Below are positions 42,681-51,098 of a DNA stretch of 64,000 bases, piece by piece; position 1 is the first letter of the stretch, and each line of letters begins with the position of its first letter. This DNA is from Streptomyces sp. NBC_00443 (lineage in GTDB: Bacteria; Actinomycetota; Actinomycetes; Streptomycetales; Streptomycetaceae), in contig NZ_CP107917.1 of the NCBI RefSeq assembly GCF_036014175.1, positions 8,122,001 to 8,186,000 on the forward strand, written 5' to 3'. The notes under the pieces are model-generated. The model had not been told where the DNA came from. It saw only the letters and a program-made list of their open reading frames with translations, and searched no databases. A program made the position numbers and the translations under genes.

Positions 42681-43449
42681 GACGTCCCAGTGGCTCGTGT
42701 CAGTGGGGGGATCAGGGATGGGGATGGGGTGTGGTGCGGTGCCGATGCGTGGAGCGGGCAGCGCTCGGCGGATCGGCGCGGCGGAGCAGCAAACCGTGAC
42801 AGATTCCCGTCGTAGCGTGGCCGGACGCAAGCGGTTTTCCCGGCCGCCGCACAGATTCGGCTGCTGCTCCGGCCTCGACAAGCGTCGCGGCTCCGGTTGC
42901 CGGTCCGGCCCCCGAGAAACCGTTTGCGGCTTCCGCTGTCGGTTCCGCCTCGATAGACCCGTTGCGGCTCCGGCTGCCGCTCATGCCCCACTAGTCGTTT
43001 CGGGTTCCGCCGCCGGTCCGCCTCTACGAGGCCGTATCCGCCCCCCCCGCCGCCGCTCTGGTCCCTGAGGCCCGTTGCCGCCGTCGCAGCCGCCCCCTGG
43101 CTGCCGGTCTGGCCTGCGCCGCCCATGCTGCCGCCAGGGCAGTCGCTGTCCCCGCCGGTCGGCTGTCGCTCCCGCCGCCGGTTTCTGCACCCCCGCCGCC
43201 CGGTGGCTGCCGCCCCCCCCGCCGCCGGTCGGCTGCCGCCCCCGCCACCGGTCCGCTGCCGCCCGGGCAGTCGCTGTCCCCGCCGGTCGGCTGTCGCTCC
43301 CGCCGCCGGTTTCTGCACCCCCGCCGCCCGGTGGCTGCCGCCCCCCGCCGCCGGTCGGCTGCCGCCCCCGCCACCGGTCCGCTGCCGCCCCCGCCACCGG
43401 TCCGCTGTCGCTCCTGCCGTCACCCCGACCCCGGTGCGACCATGGACCG
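42681..43449. other. 769-bp non-coding region with low-complexity repeats
   Basis: Between the ABC exporter start and the L,D-transpeptidase ATG (divergent). No believable gene: frames on both strands are Pro- or Gly-rich repeats. It contains two C8 homopolymers (about 43033-43040 and 43213-43220) and the tandem duplication listed below. Confidence 0.7.
43141..43394. repeat. Tandem duplication of about 127 bp, with C-tract length difference
   Basis: AGTCGCTGTCCCCGCCGGTC begins a copy at 43141 and again at 43269. The copies are 128 and about 126 bp and otherwise almost identical; the difference is in a C-tract (C8 in copy 1, C6 in copy 2). A further 23-24 bp unit, CCGCCACCGGTCCGCTG, is duplicated at the end of copy 2. 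The array ends about 55 bp upstream of the L,D-transpeptidase ATG. Confidence 0.9.
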
Positions 43450-44214
43450 ATGCGGAATGGCGGACTACGGCGAGCCAGGGTGGCGACGGCAACCCTCGGC
43501 TCCTGCCTGACGGCCCTGACGGCTCTGACGGCGCTCACGACCCTGACCGCGTGCGGCGGCGCGCAGCACGGCGCCGGTTCGGGCGGCGGCAAGGCCGCGC
43601 CCACGCGATCGGCCACCACTGTGGACCCGACGCGTATCCCGGGCGTCGGCGACCGATGGCAGCGCCGCATCCCGGCCGAGTCGCGTCAGGTGGTGGCGGT
43701 CTACGGCGATGGCAGGAACTCCCCGGACTCCACAGTCGTGCTCTACTCCAAGCGCGGCTCCGCCTGGGACCGCATCCGCAGCTGGCCCGCGCACAACGGC
43801 AAGAAGGGCTGGACCACCGACCATCATGAGGGCGACAACCGCAGCCCCGTAGGGGTGTTCACGCTCAGCGACGCGGGCGGCGTGCTGCGGAGCCCCGGGT
43901 CCGAGTTGCCGTACACGCGGTCAGCTGCCTTCGCCGCGCCGCGCTGGTGGGCGAAGTCGTACTGGCACGACTTCGACTACGTCATCGCCATCGACTACAA
44001 CCGTGTCAAGGGCACCCCGCCCAACGACCCGTCCCGCCCAGAGGGCCAGAACAAGGGCGGCAGCATCTGGCTGCACATGGACCACGGCAGCGGCACGTCG
44101 GCCTGCGTCAGTCTGTCCGGTTCCGCGATGGAGTACCTGCTGCGCACGCTCGACCCCGATCGGTATCCCGTGGTGGTGATGGGGGACAGGGCCGACCTGA
44201 AGCGCCCGCACTGA
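43450..44214 (+). CDS. L,D-transpeptidase family lipoprotein
   Basis: A 254-residue lipoprotein. The signal peptide ends in a lipobox, TLTACGG (Cys about residue 36). The YkuD-like catalytic block lies at residues about 120-250: NRSPVGVFTLSDAGG, YVIAIDYNRVKGTPPNDPS, then SIWLHMDHGSGTSACVSLSG with the nucleophile Cys in SACVSL and upstream His. Such enzymes form 3-3 peptidoglycan crosslinks or anchor proteins. ATG 43450 is chosen; a frame open from 43075 would put the tandem repeat in the protein as Pro-rich junk. Weak ribosome site. Followed after 51 bp by the PNGase A-like gene. Confidence 0.85.
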   Translation: MRNGGLRRARVATATLGSCLTALTALTALTTLTACGGAQHGAGSGGGKAAPTRSATTVDPTRIPGVGDRWQRRIPAESRQVVAVYGDGRNSPDSTVVLYSKRGSAWDRIRSWPAHNGKKGWTTDHHEGDNRSPVGVFTLSDAGGVLRSPGSELPYTRSAAFAAPRWWAKSYWHDFDYVIAIDYNRVKGTPPNDPSRPEGQNKGGSIWLHMDHGSGTSACVSLSGSAMEYLLRTLDPDRYPVVVMGDRADLKRPH

Positions 44215-44265
44215 CGCGGTAGGCGTCATTGCGGAGGATGCCCGACTCGCCGTAGAACACCGGCC

Positions 44266-45969
44266 ATGAAGAGACGGATTGCCATGTCCATGCTCGCGGG
44301 AGCGACCCTCCTGGCGAGCACACTCCTCGGAGCGAGCCCCGCCCCCGCGGCCCAACCCGCCCCCGCGGCCCAACCCGCCCCCGCGGCCCCCGCCCCCGCG
44401 GCCCAACCCGCTGGTGCCGGCGCCGACGCCCCCACCAACGTCCCCGCCGAGTTCGGCTCCGACTGGCACGACCCCCTCACCGCCGCGCCGCCCGTCACCA
44501 AACCCTCCGGCAAGTCCTGCCAAGTCACCGTCGCCGAGGCACAGTTCCGCGACTTCACCCCGTACAAGGGCACCTACACACCGCCCGAAGGCTGCGGCAG
44601 CCGCTGGAGCAAGGTCGTGCTGCGGATGGACGGCAAGGTCAAGGGACGCCAGTACGACCGGCTCGGCCATCTGCAGGTCGGCGGGGTCGAGGTCTTCCGT
44701 ACGTCGACCCCCGAGCCGTCACCGGACGGGATCGAGTGGTCCGTCGAGAAGGACGTCACGCGGTACAGCGACACCTTCCGCCGCAGCCAGGACGTCGAGA
44801 TGCTCATCGGGAACGTCGTCGACGACACCTACACCGGCGTCATCGACGTCAAGGTCACGCTGACGTTCTACGTCGGCCGCCCCGCCGCCGGTACCCCCGA
44901 TCGCGTGCTCACCCTCAGGGACGGCACGCTCACCACCCCGCGCAACAGCGAACGCATCGTCGCCGAGGTGTACGCGACCGGCTCCGGCGGCGGCTGCGAG
45001 GAGTTCTGGTATCTGTCCGCGCCCGAGTCGGCGCCGTATTCCTGCAAGGCCGACGGCGGTCCCTACCGTGAGGTGCAGATCAAGGTCGACGGTCAACTCG
45101 CCGGAATCGCCGCGCCGTTCCCGCACGTCTGGACGGGTGGCTGGTCCAACCCCTTCCTCTGGTACGTCACTCCGGGGCCGCGGGCCTTCGACGTCAAGCC
45201 GATCGAATACGACCTGACGCCGTTCGCGGGACTCCTCAACGACGGGCGGCCGCACCGCGTCGAGGTCTCCGTCGTCGGAGTTCCGGAGGGGCAGAGCGGC
45301 TGGAGCGCGCCCGTGAACGTCCTCGTCCGGCAGGACGCTAAGAGCGCACACGTCACCGGCAGGCTCACCGTGCACAAGGTCGGCGAACTCGCCAACTCCT
45401 CGACGTACAGGCCCGGTTCGGAGCACCGGGTGGACACCGAGGGTGGTCACCGGCTGACCGTCGCCGGATACGTCGACACCTCGCACGGCCGGGTGACGAC
45501 CACCGTGCGCCGCTCGCTCGCGAACAGCTCCGCGCACCGCTGGACCGACGGCGAGAACCTGGATTCCCTCGACGCCACCTGGACGGACGACCAGTCCGTG
45601 ACCGTTGACGGACGAGGGCCCGCCCGGACGACGCGCACGCAGCGGACGTACACCATGGACGGCTCGATCACGATCGGCGCGGACGACCGGCTGCGCACCG
45701 TGCTGACTCTCGGTGACCGCGCCGCGGTCGTGGCGACCGAAGACGGACGGCGGACCGCGTGGACGTGGCTCGACGACACCGTCGAGGGCGACGCCGCATG
45801 GACGTTGAACGTGCCACGCGACCAGCGCCACGCGGTCGGCACGACGAGCGAGCGCTTCCGGCTGTACGGATCGGGCGGCCTGGGCGGCTCACGCGGCTCG
45901 GGTGGCTGTTACGACCGTTCCGTCACCAGCGTCCAAGGGGTGCTCACCGAGGATCGCCAGGGCTGTTGA
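44266..45969 (+). CDS. Secreted peptide-N4-(N-acetylglucosaminyl)asparagine amidase A-like protein
   Basis: A 567-residue exported protein of the PNGase A family, which removes N-glycans from glycoproteins. Signal peptide 1-29 (MLAGATLLASTLLGASPAPA), then PAPAAQ repeats (30-50). The N-terminal PNGase A domain has AQFRDFTPYKGTYTPPEGCG, WSKVVLRMDGKVKGRQYDRL, GHLQVGGVEVFRTSTPEPSP and DDTYTGVIDVKVTLTFYVG; the second half has HVWTGGWSNPFLWYVTPGPR and FDVKPIEYDLTPFAGLLND. The C-terminal GSGGLGGSRGSGG hinge precedes CYDRSVTSVQG. Cys residues suggest disulfides. ATG 44266. Likely secreted to attack eukaryotic glycoproteins in soil. Confidence 0.85.
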   Translation: MKRRIAMSMLAGATLLASTLLGASPAPAAQPAPAAQPAPAAPAPAAQPAGAGADAPTNVPAEFGSDWHDPLTAAPPVTKPSGKSCQVTVAEAQFRDFTPYKGTYTPPEGCGSRWSKVVLRMDGKVKGRQYDRLGHLQVGGVEVFRTSTPEPSPDGIEWSVEKDVTRYSDTFRRSQDVEMLIGNVVDDTYTGVIDVKVTLTFYVGRPAAGTPDRVLTLRDGTLTTPRNSERIVAEVYATGSGGGCEEFWYLSAPESAPYSCKADGGPYREVQIKVDGQLAGIAAPFPHVWTGGWSNPFLWYVTPGPRAFDVKPIEYDLTPFAGLLNDGRPHRVEVSVVGVPEGQSGWSAPVNVLVRQDAKSAHVTGRLTVHKVGELANSSTYRPGSEHRVDTEGGHRLTVAGYVDTSHGRVTTTVRRSLANSSAHRWTDGENLDSLDATWTDDQSVTVDGRGPARTTRTQRTYTMDGSITIGADDRLRTVLTLGDRAAVVATEDGRRTAWTWLDDTVEGDAAWTLNVPRDQRHAVGTTSERFRLYGSGGLGGSRGSGGCYDRSVTSVQGVLTEDRQGC

Positions 45970-46110
45970 GGCGGGTCGGCAGGGGCTGCTCAGGCGAGTT
46001 GTGTGCGATGCGTCACGCGGGACGTGATTTACACGGATGCAACGCGGCGGTCTTGTGCGGGACCAACATCACCCCCAAAGTGATCGGCACGGAATGCGCT
46101 TTCCGTATGG

Positions 46111-46141
46111 CAGAAGTCCCCGTCGTCCATTGGGGCTTCTG
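46111..46141 (+). promoter_or_regulatory. Stem-loop in the dctA leader
   Basis: CAGAAGTCCCC and GGGGCTTCTG flank a 10-nt loop; ten pairs with one bulged T. It ends 26 nt before the dctA GTG start, just upstream of the AAGGAG ribosome site, so it could be an attenuator or a terminator for upstream transcription with dctA starting beyond it. Confidence 0.6.
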
Positions 46142-46167
46142 TGTGCCGCCGTCCCCAAGGAGTTCCC

Positions 46168-47634
46168 GTGCCGCCGTCCGTACCGTCCCTTCCGCGACGC
46201 GTCGCACGCACACTGCGTACCTCTCTCTTCGCGCAGGTCGCCTGCGCGCTCGTGCTCGGAGTCGTCGTCGGGAAGCTGTGGCCCGGATTCGCCGCGGACC
46301 TCCAGCCGCTCGGCGACGGTTTCATCCGGCTCATCAAGACGATCATCTCGCCGCTGGTGTTCTGTGTGGTCGTCGTCGGCATCGCCAAGGCCGGTGATCT
46401 GAAGGCGTTCGGCCGGATCGGGCTGAAGGCGCTGATCTGGTTCGAGGTCGCGAGCACGCTCGCGCTGGTCATCGGCCTTCTCGCCGCCAACGTGGTCCAG
46501 CCCGGCTCCGGGATGAACGTCGATCCGTCCACACTCGACGCCTCGGCGGTCGACGCGAAGACGGGCGGCGGGCAGCTGCCCTCGACGACGGAGTTCGCGC
46601 TGGAGGCGATCCCGACCTCGTTCATCGGGGCCTTCGCGGAGAACTCTCTGCTCCAAGTGCTCGTCCTGGCCTGCCTGGTGGGTGCCGCGCTGCTGCATCT
46701 CGGTCACACCAAGGTGCCGCAGGTGCTGCCGGCCATCGAACAGGCCCAGGAGATCATCTTCGCGATCGTAGGCTTCGTCATGCGGCTGGCCCCGATCGCG
46801 GTGTTCGGCGCGATGGCCGTCCTCATCGGCAACTACGGGCTCGGCGTCATCGAGACGTACGGCAAGCTGATCGTCCTGTGCTACGCCGCCGCTGCGCTCT
46901 TCATCGCGCTGCTCGCCGTCGCCCTGAAGGTGGTCACCGGGCTCAGCCTCTGGAAGTTCCTGCGCTACATCCGTGAGGAGATGCTGCTCGCGCTCGGCAC
47001 CGCCTCCACCGAGTCCGTCCTGCCGCGGGTGATGCAGAAGCTGCGCAAGGCGGGCGCCCGCGACGACGCCGTGGGCCTGGTGCTGCCGACGGGCTACTCC
47101 TTCAACCTCGACGGTGCCTCGCTCTACCTGTCCATCGGCACGCTGTTCATCGCCCAGGCCGTGGGTGTGGACCTCAGCCTCAGTCAGCAGATCACCGTGG
47201 TTCTGGTGCTGATGCTGACCAGCAAGGGCATGGCGGGCATCCCCGGCTCGGCCTTCCTCGCCCTGTCCGCGACCGCCTCCTCGCTGGGCGCCATCCCGGC
47301 CGGAGCCGTCGCTCTCCTCCTCGGCGTGGACCGCATCATGGACTCGATGCGCGTCGTCACCAACCTGCTCGGCAACTGCGTCGCCGTCTTCGCGGTCTCC
47401 CGCTGGGAAGGGGCTCTCGACAAGGAGCGGGCGAAGAAGGTGCTGGACGGCGAGATCGTGGTCGAGCTGGACGACGAGGAGCCGCAGAAGGCCCGGCCTG
47501 GGACGCCAGGGAAGTCAGGGACGCCACAGACGCCAGAGACGCCGGCGACCTCCCGAGCTGAGGCTCCGGGGCCCGAAGCCCCTGTTGCCGTGCCGGCCCA
47601 GGGCGCAAAGGAGACGGCTTCCGGGGCCGGCTGA
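46168..47634 (+). CDS. dctA: C4-dicarboxylate:cation symporter DctA
   Basis: A 488-residue DAACS-family transporter for succinate, fumarate and malate. Eight TM segments plus re-entrant loops. Diagnostic stretches: GFIRLIKTIISPLVFCVVVV, EEMLLALGTASTESVLPRVM (serine-rich loop), LVLPTGYSFNLDGASLYLSI, LMLTSKGMAGIPGSAFLALS and LGVDRIMDSMRVVTNLLGNC. The C-terminal tail is Pro/Glu-rich and unusually long (TPGKSGTPQTPETPATSRAE). GTG 46168 with AAGGAG exactly 5 nt upstream. No two-component dctSR genes are adjacent. Confidence 0.95.
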   Translation: MPPSVPSLPRRVARTLRTSLFAQVACALVLGVVVGKLWPGFAADLQPLGDGFIRLIKTIISPLVFCVVVVGIAKAGDLKAFGRIGLKALIWFEVASTLALVIGLLAANVVQPGSGMNVDPSTLDASAVDAKTGGGQLPSTTEFALEAIPTSFIGAFAENSLLQVLVLACLVGAALLHLGHTKVPQVLPAIEQAQEIIFAIVGFVMRLAPIAVFGAMAVLIGNYGLGVIETYGKLIVLCYAAAALFIALLAVALKVVTGLSLWKFLRYIREEMLLALGTASTESVLPRVMQKLRKAGARDDAVGLVLPTGYSFNLDGASLYLSIGTLFIAQAVGVDLSLSQQITVVLVLMLTSKGMAGIPGSAFLALSATASSLGAIPAGAVALLLGVDRIMDSMRVVTNLLGNCVAVFAVSRWEGALDKERAKKVLDGEIVVELDDEEPQKARPGTPGKSGTPQTPETPATSRAEAPGPEAPVAVPAQGAKETASGAG

Positions 47635-47648
47635 GCCCACCCATCGCC

Positions 47649-47695
47649 ATGGCCGCGGCCACCACTCCAGCAGCTGGAGCGGTGGCCGCGGCCAT
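47649..47695. terminator. Bidirectional hairpin between dctA and marR
   Basis: A 47-bp near-perfect palindrome centred at 47672: ATGGCCGCGGCCACC then CTCCAGC on one side, GCTGGAG then GGTGGCCGCGGCCAT on the other, only one mismatched pair among 23. It lies between convergent stops at 47634 and 47722 and should terminate both transcripts. Confidence 0.92.
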
Positions 47696-47721
47696 TTCAC
47701 GTGCCCTCTCGGCAGGGCCGC

Positions 47722-48171
47722 TCAACACCGCCGGTCGGCAGCCCCGTCGATCAGTGTGTCGAGCAACTCGCCCAACACCTCTCGCTGTTCGACCGTCAGC
47801 GGCGCCAGGATCTCCTGCGCGGCCGACCGGCGCGCACCGTGCAGTTCCCGCAGGGCCTTACGCCCGTCGTCGGTGAGTTCGATCCGGATCACCCGCCGGT
47901 TGGTCGGATCGGGCGCCCGCCGGACCTTCCCGCTCGCCTCCAGCCCGTCGACCAGCGTCGTCACCGCGCGCGGGACCACCTCCAGGCGCTCGGCGAGATC
48001 GGCCATCCGGGGTGGCGAGTCGTAGTGCGCGAGCGTGCGCAGAAGTCGGGACTGGGCCGGGGTGACGCCCAGGCCGCACTCGTGCAGGTGGCGTTTCTGG
48101 ATCCGGTGCACCCGGCGGGTGAAGCGCAGCAGCTGCTCGGCGAGCGGGCCGTCGGGATCGGGGGTGGTCAT
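47722..48171 (-). CDS. MarR family transcriptional regulator
   Basis: A 149-residue winged-helix regulator: LLRFTRRVHRIQKRHLHECG, VTPAQSRLLRTLAHYDSPPR, then MADLAERLEVVPRAVTTLVD (recognition helix) and GKVRRAPDPTNRRVIRIELT (wing). ATG 48171. It faces an ABC exporter divergently across 94 bp containing a 25-bp palindrome, the typical arrangement for a drug-responsive repressor of its own gene and a pump. Confidence 0.93.
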   Translation of the reverse strand: MTTPDPDGPLAEQLLRFTRRVHRIQKRHLHECGLGVTPAQSRLLRTLAHYDSPPRMADLAERLEVVPRAVTTLVDGLEASGKVRRAPDPTNRRVIRIELTDDGRKALRELHGARRSAAQEILAPLTVEQREVLGELLDTLIDGAADRRC

Positions 48172-48195
48172 GCGGGAACAATATCAGGACTACAT

Positions 48196-48220
48196 TCATT
48201 GTGAGCATAGGTAACAATGA
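48196..48220. promoter_or_regulatory. Probable MarR operator, TCATTGT-N11-ACAATGA
   Basis: Perfect 7-bp arms TCATTGT (48196-48202) and ACAATGA (48214-48220) around 11 nt, in an AT-rich patch unusual for this genome. It sits 25 bp from the marR start and 46 bp from the ABC gene start, so it can control both. Confidence 0.8.
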
Positions 48221-48265
48221 GCTAAGCTCCGTCAGTCCGCATCGCCACACCTCCCGTAGGAGCCC

Positions 48266-50068
48266 ATGCATCCCGAGAACGAACCCACCCGGACGCCACT
48301 CGCCGAGCAGCCGGAACAGCCACGGCAGGTGCGCCGCATCCTGAAGCTCTTCCGTCCCTACCGCGGCCGCCTGGCCGTCGTAGGCCTCCTGGTCGGCGCG
48401 TCGTCGCTGGTCGGCGTCGCCACACCGTTCCTCCTCAAGGCGATCCTCGACGTCGCCATCCCCCAGGGCCGCACCGGCCTGCTCAGCCTGCTCGCGCTCG
48501 GCATGATCCTCAGCGCGGTCCTGACCAGCGTCTTCGGTGTGCTGCAGACCCTGATCTCCACGACGGTCGGCCAGCGCGTCATGCACGACCTGCGCACCGC
48601 GGTCTACGGCCGCCTCCAGCGCATGTCCCTCGCCTTCTTCACGCGCACCCGCACCGGCGAGGTCCAGTCCCGCATCGCCAACGACATCGGCGGCATGCAG
48701 GCCACCGTCACCTCCACCGCGACCTCCCTGGTCTCCAACCTGACCAGCGTGGTCGCCACGATCATCGCGATGATCGCCCTCGACTGGCGCCTCACCGTCG
48801 TCTCGCTGCTCCTGCTGCCGGCCTTCGTCTGGATCAGCCGCCGCGTCGGCAACGAACGCAAGAAGATCACAACCCAGCGCCAGAAGCAGATGGCCGCGAT
48901 GGCGGCCACGGTCACCGAGTCGCTCTCGGTCAGCGGCATCCTGCTCGGCCGCACGATGGGCCGCTCCGACTCGCTGACCGGCACCTTCGCGGACGAGTCC
49001 GAGCGCCTGGTCGACCTCGAGGTGCGGTCGAACATGGCCGGCCGGTGGCGCATGGCCGTCATCACCATCGTCATGGCCGCCATGCCCGCCTTCATCTACT
49101 GGACCGCGGGGATGGCCCTCCAGCTCGGCGGCCCGCAGGTCTCGATCGGCACGATCGTCGCGTTCGTCTCGCTCCAGCAGGGCCTCTTCCGCCCGGCGGT
49201 CAGCCTGCTGTCCACCGGCGTCCAGATCCAGACCTCGCTCGCGCTGTTCCAGCGCATCTTCGAATACCTCGACCTGCCCATCGACATCACCGAGCGGGAG
49301 AACCCGACCCGCCTCGACAGCGTCAAGGGCGAGGTCCGCTTCGAGAACGTCGAGTTCCGGTACGACGGCAAGAGCGGCCCGATCCTGGACGGCATCGACC
49401 TCACCGTCCCGGCGGGCGGCAGCCTCGCGGTCGTCGGCCCGACCGGCGCCGGGAAGTCGACGTTCGGCCACCTCGTGCCGCGGCTCTACGACGTGACGGG
49501 CGGCCGGGTCACCCTCGACGGGGTCGATGTGCGCGACCTTGACTTCGACACCCTCGCCCGCGCGGTGGGCGTCGTGTCGCAGGAGACGTACCTCTTCCAT
49601 GCCTCGGTCGCCGACAACCTTCGCTTCGCCAAGCCGGACGCCACCGACGAGGAACTGCACGCGGCGGCGAAGGCGGCCCAGATCCACGACCACATCGCGG
49701 GCCTGCCCGACGGCTACGACACGGTCGTCGGTGAGCGCGGCCACCGCTTCTCCGGCGGCGAGAAGCAGCGCCTGGCCATCGCCCGCACCATCCTGCGTGA
49801 CCCGCCGGTCCTGATTCTCGACGAGGCGACCAGCGCCCTGGACACCCGCACCGAACATGCCGTGCAGGAGGCCATCGACGCCCTGTCCGCCAACCGCACC
49901 ACGGTGACCATCGCGCATCGCCTGTCCACCGTTCGGGGCGCCGACCAGATCGTGGTGCTCGATGCGGGACGGGTGGCTGAAAGGGGTACCCACGAGGAGC
50001 TGCTGGAGCAGGGCGGGCGGTATGCGGGGCTGGTCCGCCGAGACGCCCAACTGGAGCCGACGGGGTGA
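48266..50068 (+). CDS. ABC exporter (TMD-NBD), probable drug efflux
   Basis: A 600-residue homodimer-type ABC exporter. Six TM helices within residues about 30-330 (LAVVGLLVGASSLVGVATPF, ATSLVSNLTSVVATIIAMIA). The NBD is complete: Walker A VVGPTGAGKSTFGHLVPR, Q-loop VVSQETYLFHASVADNLRFA, signature RFSGGEKQRLAIARTIL, Walker B LILDEATSALDTRT, H-loop VTIAHRLSTVRGAD. ATG 48266, AGGAG about 4 nt upstream. Divergent from marR, so substrate-induced efflux is inferred. Confidence 0.94.
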   Translation: MHPENEPTRTPLAEQPEQPRQVRRILKLFRPYRGRLAVVGLLVGASSLVGVATPFLLKAILDVAIPQGRTGLLSLLALGMILSAVLTSVFGVLQTLISTTVGQRVMHDLRTAVYGRLQRMSLAFFTRTRTGEVQSRIANDIGGMQATVTSTATSLVSNLTSVVATIIAMIALDWRLTVVSLLLLPAFVWISRRVGNERKKITTQRQKQMAAMAATVTESLSVSGILLGRTMGRSDSLTGTFADESERLVDLEVRSNMAGRWRMAVITIVMAAMPAFIYWTAGMALQLGGPQVSIGTIVAFVSLQQGLFRPAVSLLSTGVQIQTSLALFQRIFEYLDLPIDITERENPTRLDSVKGEVRFENVEFRYDGKSGPILDGIDLTVPAGGSLAVVGPTGAGKSTFGHLVPRLYDVTGGRVTLDGVDVRDLDFDTLARAVGVVSQETYLFHASVADNLRFAKPDATDEELHAAAKAAQIHDHIAGLPDGYDTVVGERGHRFSGGEKQRLAIARTILRDPPVLILDEATSALDTRTEHAVQEAIDALSANRTTVTIAHRLSTVRGADQIVVLDAGRVAERGTHEELLEQGGRYAGLVRRDAQLEPTG

Positions 50069-50111
50069 CGTTATGCCGGGTTTGTAAGCATGTGGGGGTT
50101 ACCGTGCCCGC

Positions 50112-50966
50112 ATGCACTTGAACACTCCGTCACGGAGCACGATTCGACTGACGCGCCGGGGTCGTATCGCCCTCATCGCCGCCGGCGCCGTCGTGGCCGG
50201 CACCGCCGTGGCGGTGCCGCTGCTGAGCGTGGACGAGGAGGAGGCGAAGCCCACCACGCTGGTGATCCCGGAGGGATGGCGCGCGAGCCAGGTCTATGCC
50301 GCCGTCGACAAGGCGCTCACCCTGCCGGCCGGGACCACGAAGAAGTCCCTCGCGAAGCTCGACCTCAAACTGCCGAACGACGCCGACGGCAATCCCGAGG
50401 GCTACCTCTTCCCTGCGACGTATCCACTTGAGCGCGACGGGAAGAAGGCCACGCCGGACTCTCTGCTGTCGGCCATGGTCGACACCGCCACCAAGAAGTT
50501 CGGCGGCGCCCCGATCGCCGCCGGCGCGCAGCGCCACGCGATGAACGTCTATCAGACGGTCACCATCGCGAGCATCATCCAGGCCGAGGCCGCCACCAAG
50601 CCCGACATGGGCAAGGTGGCCCGGGTCGTCTACAACCGGCTCGAACGCGGGATGCCGCTGCAGATGGACTCCACCATCAATTACGCGCTGAAGCGCTCCA
50701 CGCTCAGGACCACCGAGGCCGACACGCGGATCGCGAGCCCTTACAACTCGTACCAGCGCATGGGCCTGCCGCCCACGCCGATCGCCAACCCGGGCGAGGA
50801 GGCGATGCGCGCCGCGATCAATCCGGCCGCGGGCGACTGGCTCTACTTCGTCACCGTCAAGCCCGGCGACACCCGCTTCACGGCCGACTACTCGGAACAC
50901 CAGCGCAACGTGGCCGAGTTCAACGCCCAGCAGAAGGAGAAGGCGAGCCCGAAGCCGACGAAGTGA
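50112..50966 (+). CDS. Endolytic murein transglycosylase MltG-like protein
   Basis: A 284-residue YceG/MltG-type lytic transglycosylase. Basic N terminus, one TM helix (IALIAAGAVVAGTAVAVPLL, about 19-38), LysM-like lead (TTLVIPEGWRASQVYAAVDK), then EGYLFPATYPLERDGK, the catalytic Glu in TVTIASIIQAEAATKPDMGK, VARVVYNRLERGMPLQMDST, INYAL and ASPYNSYQRMGLPPTPIANP. It is shorter than core MltG, so it is a second copy rather than the divisome-linked one. Its last codons are part of a 13-bp repeat array that supplies the stop. Confidence 0.92.
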   Translation: MHLNTPSRSTIRLTRRGRIALIAAGAVVAGTAVAVPLLSVDEEEAKPTTLVIPEGWRASQVYAAVDKALTLPAGTTKKSLAKLDLKLPNDADGNPEGYLFPATYPLERDGKKATPDSLLSAMVDTATKKFGGAPIAAGAQRHAMNVYQTVTIASIIQAEAATKPDMGKVARVVYNRLERGMPLQMDSTINYALKRSTLRTTEADTRIASPYNSYQRMGLPPTPIANPGEEAMRAAINPAAGDWLYFVTVKPGDTRFTADYSEHQRNVAEFNAQQKEKASPKPTK

Positions 50967-51019
50967 GCCGACGAAGTGAGCCCGACGAAGTGAGCCGACG
51001 AAGTGAGCCGACGAAGTGA
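50954..51019 (+). repeat. Five copies of GCCGACGAAGTGA at the end of mltG
   Basis: Units at 50954-50966, 50967-50979, 50980-50993 (one extra C), 50994-51006 and 51007-51019. The first unit encodes the final Pro-Thr-Lys and TGA of mltG; the others repeat the same AAG-TGA ending downstream in shifting frames. Confidence 0.95.
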
Positions 51020-51098
51020 GTCGACGGGGGTGTGTCGTGGCTGGCGTGGGCGTGCGGCCGGCGCGCGTACACGGGCGGCAGCCGGACTTCTCTTACCC

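Noticed and set aside
43075..43449. Pro-rich N-terminal extension of the L,D-transpeptidase
   Set aside because: It would translate the tandem duplication and place the lipoprotein signal peptide internally; ATG 43450 gives a normal lipoprotein.
46014..46060. CRP-like site GTGATTTACAC upstream of dctA
   Set aside because: Only three symmetric bases per half and no TGTGA-N6-TCACA match.
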